Both the position numbers and the translations under genes were made by a program. This document shows, one piece after another, positions 58,520 through 64,000 of a stretch of DNA of 64,000 bases (position 1 is its first letter; each line of letters starts with the position of its first letter). The stretch spans positions 868,001 to 932,000 of the forward strand of contig CAVYXK010000001.1 of the NCBI GenBank assembly GCA_963772445.1, written 5' to 3'. The notes below the pieces were generated by a model. That model searched no databases, had not been told where the DNA came from, and was given only the letters and a program-made list of their open reading frames with translations. Source of the stretch: CAVYXK01 sp963772445 (lineage in GTDB: Bacteria > Pseudomonadota > Alphaproteobacteria > Acetobacterales > Acetobacteraceae).

Positions 58520-59414
58520 TCACTTTGGCGACGAGTCGACGATCACCAACCTATCGTTTGCCAGCGGGGTTGGTACACGGTCACGGGGAAGGATGGCACG
58601 AAAGGAGATATCGTCGACGGCCGCGATCTCATAATCGGCGTCTAATACTCCATGTCGGTCCATAAACCGATCCACGTCCGCCGGTACCCGTACGCAACCT
58701 TCCGAAGCCGGTCGGCCGATCCGTTGCGCCAGATAGGTAGGATCGGTCGCGTGCATCAGCAGCCGTATCTGGCCTTCTTCGCCAGTCTTCAGCCAGCCCT
58801 TGACCGCCCACTGCCAGCCGAAGTCCCATACTCGCATTCCCTTCAGCCCAAGTCCGCGTATATGGTTCTCGTTGAACGTGCCTTGCGCTCTGTAGTCGAG
58901 GATAGACGCATCGTGTAGGAACACGCCCGTCGGCGTGATGTAATAGCCATGCCGGTTCGGTTGACCAGTCGAGACACGCGTGCTGCCGACTACCAGCCAC
59001 GGAACGCTCGGCAGCGCTACCATAAGAGCTAATTTTTGAACGTGCGGATTCCGGTCGACCACCACCAACAGCTGCGCGCGGTCGATTGCCTCACCGTGTT
59101 CCGCGAGCATAGCCCTCGCCAGCATGATCCAGCGTTGCCCCGTGGTCGCGGTCTCAGGGACGGCGTCATGGACTTCTCGGGCGAACGCCGCCCGCAGACG
59201 GGCCGCCTCAACCGATGCTGCCGGCAGTGAGAGGGCCGGTAACGGCATAGTCATCGATTGCGGCAAGGAGTTCGGGCTCTTGAACGGGCGCCCCAGCAAC
59301 TGGCGAAGGCGACTTCACAATTGTGCTCGCATCAGGCGATGAAACACTTGTCCAGCCACCTACGCAGAACATGGTCGCAAGTAACAGCTCTCGGTGCCAA
59401 GACATGATCGGCAT
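58520..59414 (-). pseudogene. L,D-transpeptidase family protein with a one-base frameshift
   Basis: YkuD-fold enzyme that would cross-link peptidoglycan or attach protein to it. ATG 59414 begins MPIMSWHRELLLATMFCVGG, an export signal, but that frame ends at 59208. The rest, from about 59225 on, is in a second frame: ARLRAAFAREVHDAV, LVVVDRNPHVQKLALM, and the catalytic region LLMHATDPTYLAQRIG with SEGCVRVP (Cys nucleophile, His upstream). Total length equals 298 codons plus one base, consistent with a single extra base between about 59205 and 59230. The downstream ORF starting at 59299 alone would lack the signal. Confidence 0.75.
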
Positions 59415-59975
59415 GTGACGAGATCAACGACACTACATCATCAATTCTGGCCGGACACTCGATCCCTTCTTTGCCCCCGCTGCATATTCCTCCCGGTGAG
59501 TTTCTCCAGCATCATCACTCGCAACGTTAAGTCGTCTGGCATTTGGGTATCCTCTAGCGCTGACAGTGATCCCGACGAGATCGGCACCTCGAACGACGAG
59601 GAGTCATGTCCCATCAAGCCAGAGTCACAGCAATACCGATGTGGCGCATTGATTCAGGTCAATCAGCCGGTTTTACAATCGCATATTGCTGCCGAGCCGC
59701 GCTTAAGCCGGCGAATGGCGACCGCTTCGATAAATGCTGACCCCGGCTCCACGGCCCTTATCCCGCGGAGCGCCGAGGCGAACGCGTCCGCTCCGCCGAG
59801 CCGGACGCATTCGTTTCCGGAGCAGGCGCCTGGCAAGCGAGGGCGTGACGAAGGGATACAACCCGGCACGCCCCTCCCGGTTACGGCCACCGGCGACGGC
59901 CCTACCGACTGACGCTGCTCTCCACTGCCGTTCGCCACGCAAACGGAACTATCGAAATAAGGGGGCTCAAATAGA
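59415..59975. other. Gene-free accessory stretch
   Basis: Several overlapping frames are open, but none has a Shine-Dalgarno with protein-like composition or recognisable motif. The base composition is mixed and the region lies between pseudogenes, consistent with decayed DNA. Confidence 0.5.
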
Positions 59976-60137
59976 CGCGACGTGCGCTTGCCCTATCCCG
60001 ATCGGAAGCAACGGCTTCAGCAACTGCTCGAAAAACATGAAGGACCGATCCGCTACTGTGACCACCAGGTGGGACTCGGTCCGCAGTTCGCGGCCAGGAA
60101 AACAAGTGTTCCCGCAACCAAAAACGCACCCGCTTGA
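59976..60137 (+). pseudogene. Fragment resembling the ATP-dependent DNA ligase domain of LigD
   Basis: The frame reads RDVRLPYPDRKQRLQQLLEK, then HEGPIRYCDHQVGLGPQF and stops at 60135-60137. This resembles the segment (LPLxxRKxxLxxLL...PIRYSDHxxGxGxxF) found in LigD-type and other ATP-dependent ligases between motifs IIIa and IV. No start, lysine nucleophile or C-terminus is present, so it is a short relic. Confidence 0.5.
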
Positions 60138-60297
60138 GGGCCTGTCACGCTGGCAACGTCTCTGGCCGCGCTAGACGCCGGCAGCCTGTCCCGTTGCCCG
60201 GTAGCAGGCCGGGGTTCCGTCAGCGTTCACGCCAGATCGCAATTCCGGGGACGGTTCTGTTCGGGCATGATAGCTCCTGGACGGGGGAGCAAGGCGG
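60138..60297. other. Short gap with a possible IS6-type end
   Basis: GGTTCTGTTCGGGCAT near 60253 resembles the GGnnCTGTTGCAAA end of IS6 elements, 45 bases before the truncated IS6 transposase. Nothing else is recognised. Confidence 0.35.
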
Positions 60298-60558
60298 ATG
60301 GAATGCGTCGCATGCGGTGGGGCAGCGATTTCGGAACGGCCTGAGCGCACCGCGCAGGGCTACCGGCGGTTCCGTTGCCGCGATTGTGGCAAGCAGTTCA
60401 ACGAACGAACTGGTGGCTCCCTAAATCGCACCCAGTATCCGTCCGATGTCATCGCGCTCGTTGTCTTCTGGCGACTGCGTTACAAGCTGAGCCTACGCGA
60501 TCTGCCGGAGATGTTCCTTCTCCGCGGTATCGAATTCACCTACGAGGCGGTTCGGGTG
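60298..60558 (+). pseudogene. IS6-family transposase N-terminal fragment
   Basis: ATG 60298 encodes MECVACGGAAISERPERTAQ then GYRRFRCRDCGKQFNERTGG, a zinc ribbon (Cys3, Cys6, Cys27, Cys30), followed by RTQYPSDVIALVVFWRLRYK and LRDLPEMFLLRGIEFTYEAVR, the IS6 N-terminal domain. It should continue with about 150 more residues including the DDE triad, but the sequence switches at about 60558 to a different DNA, giving VSGDR and a stop. Confidence 0.8.
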
Positions 60559-61699
60559 TCGGGTGACCGTTAATTCTGAGACTGTAGATACGCGGACCCG
60601 GTGTTGGTGCCCTTCATTGCCCCGTTCGCGTAACGCGGCATTGCGGACTGCCGATGGTACAGCGATAATTTCCCCTACTGCCATGCTCTGGTACTGGACC
60701 CATTTGACACGGGCCTTGCGCCAATTCACGTAGCTGGCGTGCGCGCTCTCCACGGTTGCCGCCGCGCGCAATTCCTCGGCCAGCACGCATGCATCTTCCA
60801 TCGCCATGCAGCCGCCCTGTCCCATCATAGGCGAGCTAGCATGCGCGGCATCCCCGACCAGAACCACCCGGCCGGTATGCCATTTTTCGAACTCCATCCA
60901 TTCCATGGCCGAGCAAATGACCTCGTCGTCACGCTCGAGCGAGGCCAGATACTCCTGCACGCGCCCACCGAATGTCGCAAAGCGGTTGCGCAGCCGCTCA
61001 AGGCGTCCCTCCAGAGGATCGTGAAAGCGCGGCTGGATGACATAGGCGAAACCGTAGGTGCGACCGGCGCCCATAGGCACAAGCCCGAACATGCAACCAT
61101 CGCCCAGGTGCATCTGCAGTCCGGTCACACCGACCGGGCGGATCGGGGCAATGCTACGCCAGTTCATGGCACCAAGATCGCTCGGCGCAGCAGCGGTCAG
61201 GGTCAAGGCCCGTACCTGTCGACTTAATTCCGTCCGCGCCGACCACGAGATCATAGTCTCCAGTCGAGCCATCGGAAAACCCGACCGAGACGCGACCATC
61301 GTCCTGCACCACGGATATGACCGATGTGCCAAGTCGGCAGCGTAGATTGGCGACACCCGGCAGCAGCGCGCGTTGCAGCTTGGGCCGTTCAATCCCGACG
61401 CAGCGACCTGCATCGCCCCACATCGCCTCGAGATCGGTTTCCGACAGCAGGTCCCGATGATTGTCACAAAATTGCCATCGCCGAACAACCGTCCCTGCAT
61501 TCTCGACGCCCGCCGCGAGACCGAGCGCGAGCAGCATGCGCATACCGTTGGCTTGGACCAGGAACCCGGCTCCCAAAGCATGCCAAGTTTGCTGTCGCTC
61601 GACGAGCTCCGTCGTGAAGCCATGCCGATGAAGGGCTGCGGCAGTGGTGAGACCGGCTACCCCTCCGCCGACGACCAGGATCGTATCGATCTTTGCCAT
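60493..61699 (-). pseudogene. FAD-dependent monooxygenase, frameshifted and C-terminally altered
   Basis: Aromatic-ring-hydroxylase-type flavoprotein. ATG 61699 starts MAKIDTILVVGGGVAGLTTA, the FAD dinucleotide motif, through SVGFSDGSTGDYDLVVGADG. Dropping one base near 61218-61222 gives DGIKSQVRALTLTAAAPSD and continues to VVLVGDAAHASSPMMGQGGC, the GD motif binding FAD/flavin ribitol. Repaired length is about 402 residues. The last 18 or so codons (60493-60558) are antisense to the IS6 fragment, so the natural C-terminus was cut there. Divergent from the AraC regulator. Confidence 0.8.
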
Positions 61700-61867
61700 A
61701 CTCCTTCCGATCACGGCGAACCGGATCAACACTGCCGCTCGGAAGAGACTAGCCGCCTCGACAACCCCCGATCTTGGATCCGGCGGAACAGTGACTTGGA
61801 CCAAAGTGAAATCGTGCGACATAATAGTAACGTCGCCGACCGACCTCGAGCGAATGGATCGCAGGTG

Positions 61868-62890
61868 ATGTTCGTGCCAGATGTCTGCGCCACCCTGAGG
61901 TTTTCGACCGCGGGCATACCGGAACCGGCGCGTGCCCAGGCGGTACGGGACCTTCACCTTCGTGAGCGCACGTTTCTGTCGGCCAAGCTCGAACCGATCG
62001 AACCACTCGAACCGCTGCCCGACTACCCACTTCACGTCGAATTGACCAAGCGGACGTTGCCAGGCCTCGCCGTCGTGTCTGGAACGCTGTCCGGTCTGCG
62101 CCACGCAATACGGCCTAGCGGGGCCGTCCCGAACGGGGGGGATGATCTCTTGGTCGCCATCAATGTTCGCGGGTGCAGCATGGCGCGCCAGCGCGACCGC
62201 GACCTGATCCTCCGGGACGGTGATGCATTGTTTGCGACGCGAGATGTGACCGGATTCACCCTCACGCGTCCGACGCTGGGGCGCTTCATTGGCATTCGGG
62301 TGCCGCGTGAGGCGGTCGCACTGCTCCTTGGCCGGCTCGACGAGACGCCGATACGTCTCGTTCCGCACCGCACCGAGGCGCTGAACCTGCTCGTCACCTA
62401 TGCGAGCGCGATTGCCGAGACTCTGCCACTCGCCACTCCTGAACTGCAACGGCTCGCGGTCAGCCACATGCATGACCTCATTGCCGCAACCATCCGCGCT
62501 ACGCGCGACGGCCGGGCGATTGCGGAGGGACGCGGCATCGCCGCCGCGCGAATGCAGGCGATCATGGCCGACATCAGCTCGAATCTCGGCGACAGCGATC
62601 TGGGGGTCGCCGAGATCGCAAGACGCCACCGCGTGACGCCACGCTACATCCACAAGCTCTTTGAGCGCGAATCCCTCACCTTCTCGGCATTCGTCCTCGG
62701 CCAGCGGCTGTCGCGCGCACACCGGATCCTGAGTGACCCGCGCTTTGCCGATCGCAACATCAGCTCAGTGGCGTTTGATGTGGGGTTCGGTGATCTTTCT
62801 TATTTCAATCGCACGTTTCGCCGGCGCTGTGCGGCAACGCCGACGGATATCAGGCAATCGTCAATGAGGACCGCTCCGCCGCGCCGCTGA
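61868..62890 (+). CDS. AraC-family transcriptional regulator
   Basis: A 340-residue regulator with an N-terminal sensing half (cupin-like AraC-binding domain, VAINVRGCSMARQRDRDLIL) and a C-terminal AraC HTH (ISSNLGDSDLGVAEIARRHR, YIHKLFERESLTFSAFV, SSVAFDVGFGDLSYFNRTFR). ATG 61868 follows CGCAGGTG; the frame is open from 61373 as read-through of the opposite gene. It is divergent from the monooxygenase with 168 bases between, so it probably controls it; no direct repeat operator was clear by eye. Confidence 0.92.
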   Translation: MFVPDVCATLRFSTAGIPEPARAQAVRDLHLRERTFLSAKLEPIEPLEPLPDYPLHVELTKRTLPGLAVVSGTLSGLRHAIRPSGAVPNGGDDLLVAINVRGCSMARQRDRDLILRDGDALFATRDVTGFTLTRPTLGRFIGIRVPREAVALLLGRLDETPIRLVPHRTEALNLLVTYASAIAETLPLATPELQRLAVSHMHDLIAATIRATRDGRAIAEGRGIAAARMQAIMADISSNLGDSDLGVAEIARRHRVTPRYIHKLFERESLTFSAFVLGQRLSRAHRILSDPRFADRNISSVAFDVGFGDLSYFNRTFRRRCAATPTDIRQSSMRTAPPRR

Positions 62891-63061
62891 TTGAGATGGT
62901 TAAGACCGCACTGTTGACTTCCGCTCCTGGCGCTACCCCCGCCGTTGGCACATGGCAACCCCATCCGCAGCAAGGTTGCCAGCCAGAAAGTCACACGGAT
63001 CCGCGTCGCGGAATCGCCTTTTGTCAGGTGCAGCGTATTTCGTGCGGCCCTGTTGCAAACA
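62891..63061. other. Gap with possible IS6-type end
   Basis: GGCCCTGTTGCAAAC at 63046-63060 matches the GGnnCTGTTGCAAA terminus typical of IS6 elements, just past the convergent methyltransferase's 3' end. No transposase accompanies it. The remaining sequence shows no gene. Confidence 0.4.
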
Positions 63062-63898
63062 TTACGTTGGTGGTTTACGTGCGATCGCGTAGATCACATT
63101 CGTCTCGAACAAGGTCGCCTGCTGATTGCGCAGGCTGTTCAGATTATCGTTGCGCACCAACTCGGCAGTTTCAGCGTCCATTTGCGCGACCGTCCAAACA
63201 AAGCCGGAACCGAGGACAACGGTCCACCAGTCATCGATGTTCCGCAAGGATTGCCGGGACTCCTCGCGCTCAACCGCCGGGTCAGGAATGCCAGCGCCGA
63301 CCAAGAGATCGCGCACTGCCAGGACCGTTGTAAGGCGATCCCACGGGTTGAACCCGCCAAAGTGAAGGGCTGGAGGCGCATATCTTTTCACCGCCGCCCA
63401 GAAAGCGGTCGTCCCAGGTTCGAACATCCGCGGCCCCCAGGTGGTGATCGCGAGTTGCCCACCGGGCTTCACCATCCGCCATAGCTCAGCCACCTGTTTC
63501 GTCATATCGGGAGCAAAGAATATCGAGAATACGCTGACCACTGCGTCGAAGTGGCTGTCCTGATAGCCAAGGCTTTCCATATCGGGTTGGCGAAACTCCA
63601 CATTGGCGAGCCCGAGCCGCCTCGCCTTGTCACGTGCGCGGTCCAACAATCGATCGGCCAGATCGACACCAACGACCCGACCTGTTGGCCCGACCACCCT
63701 CGCTGCCGGGATCGCGGACGCGCCGGTGCCGCAGCCAACGTCAAGTACCGTCGCGCCACTTGGCAGCGCCAGCCGGTTCACGGTGCTACCGCCAAGCCGA
63801 GCCCAGAATGCAAGTGGTTCATCGTCGAAATGGTCCGATGCGGCGTTGTAGGCAACTAGGGCCTTGGCCTTGGCCGGGTAGGTCGGCATCTCAGCCAT
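63062..63898 (-). CDS. Class I SAM-dependent methyltransferase (UbiE/MenG-like)
   Basis: A 278-residue cytosolic methyltransferase. Motif I VLDVGCGTGASAIPAAR near residues 51-67, acidic VGVDLADRLLDRAR, motif II region FDAVVSVFSIFFAPD and ELWRMVKPGGQLAITTWG (motif III). Family members methylate quinones, lipids or small molecules; acceptor unknown. Convergent with the AraC gene and lying near a flavin monooxygenase and regulator, it may be part of the same pathway. ATG 63898 has GGAGAGATATCC upstream. Confidence 0.92.
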   Translation of the reverse strand: MAEMPTYPAKAKALVAYNAASDHFDDEPLAFWARLGGSTVNRLALPSGATVLDVGCGTGASAIPAARVVGPTGRVVGVDLADRLLDRARDKARRLGLANVEFRQPDMESLGYQDSHFDAVVSVFSIFFAPDMTKQVAELWRMVKPGGQLAITTWGPRMFEPGTTAFWAAVKRYAPPALHFGGFNPWDRLTTVLAVRDLLVGAGIPDPAVEREESRQSLRNIDDWWTVVLGSGFVWTVAQMDAETAELVRNDNLNSLRNQQATLFETNVIYAIARKPPT

Positions 63899-64000
63899 CG
63901 GATATCTCTCCTAGGGCCGTGACGTGAAAACAAGAAGTTTTTGGCCCTGGGCTTCTCAACCAAGTCTAGCATAGGCCGCCGTACTTACCAATTGACTACT

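Noticed and set aside
58012..58645. Plus-strand ORFs between the repeat gene and L,D-transpeptidase
   Set aside because: No conserved motif and the longest overlaps the opposing gene; one possible helix from 58256 is mentioned but not called.
59394..60174. ORFs on both strands in the 59.4-60.2 kb gap
   Set aside because: Low-complexity Arg/Pro/Ala products without start signals; only the LigD-like piece has family character.
1..64000. CRISPR arrays, tRNA and rRNA genes
   Set aside because: No regularly spaced direct repeats of CRISPR type and no cloverleaf or rRNA-like stretches were noticed by eye; a scan with tRNAscan or Rfam would be decisive.

Overview
This is a GC-rich, gene-dense alphaproteobacterial segment. 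CtrA, FliI/FliJ, an HpnM/MlaC-like protein, many single-domain catabolic enzymes, and dispersed GC palindromes and 'accacagagacaccg'-type intergenic repeats fit a Rhodospirillales member, most likely Acetobacteraceae (for example a Rhodopila/Roseomonas-like organism). That placement is inference: there is no rRNA in the window. I saw no tRNA, rRNA or CRISPR array.

Layout. 0-8 kb is general and lipid metabolism: a 2-hydroxyacid dehydrogenase cut by the window edge, an AhpD-like protein, an HpnM/MlaC-like periplasmic protein, a sulfotransferase, an M20 amidohydrolase joined to a frameshifted cytochrome P450, and a thiolase/DUF35 pair resembling steroid-side-chain aldolase pairs. 8-11.3 kb holds a GT2 glycosyltransferase and a lipoprotein gene split by IS630 debris. 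11.4-15.5 kb has UDP-glucose dehydrogenase, fliJ-fliI, and a divergent ctrA. 16-26.6 kb is the most coherent metabolic island. HMG-CoA lyase, an NMT1-type binding protein and an SDR come first. A tightly overlapping run follows: alpha/beta hydrolase, acetoacetate-decarboxylase-like protein, three small membrane proteins, a patatin fused to a cholesterol-oxidase-associated domain, a GMC oxidase and a metallophosphoesterase. Several modules that occur fused in giant GMC-oxidase/hydrolase proteins appear here as separate neighbouring genes.

26.6-28 kb is a degraded IS481 element sitting in a GC palindrome. 28-38 kb is catabolic: ACMSD-like amidohydrolase (frameshifted), two Gfo/Idh/MocA oxidoreductases, CinA, a CaiB-type CoA transferase, a TTC38-like TPR protein, GST, LysE exporter and glucarate dehydratase. 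38-46.6 kb has a MNT/HEPN pair, a Dpp/Opp-type ABC operon (ATPase and two permeases), a Phd/VapC pair with a broken antitoxin, a GH13 enzyme, and a family-5 binding protein that may serve the ABC operon. 46.7-52 kb has a GMC dehydrogenase, two small proteins, a fluoroacetate-dehalogenase-like hydrolase, a NIPSNAP protein and an MFS exporter.

52-60.6 kb is an accessory, strongly rearranged zone. It starts with a 2.2-kb insertion element carrying two passenger genes and continues with remnants of AI-2E exporter, IS1380, LigD and IS6. Within it lies a small set of envelope-type genes (OmpA-like lipoprotein, OmpA-like periplasmic protein, L,D-transpeptidase) around an extraordinary protein of six alternating super-basic and super-acidic repeats. 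The window ends with a frameshifted FAD monooxygenase, a divergent AraC regulator and a methyltransferase.

A cross-cutting observation is that at least nine otherwise intact genes carry one small indel. Either this lineage is accumulating pseudogenes or the assembly has residual indel errors; the reads should be inspected before function is denied to these genes.
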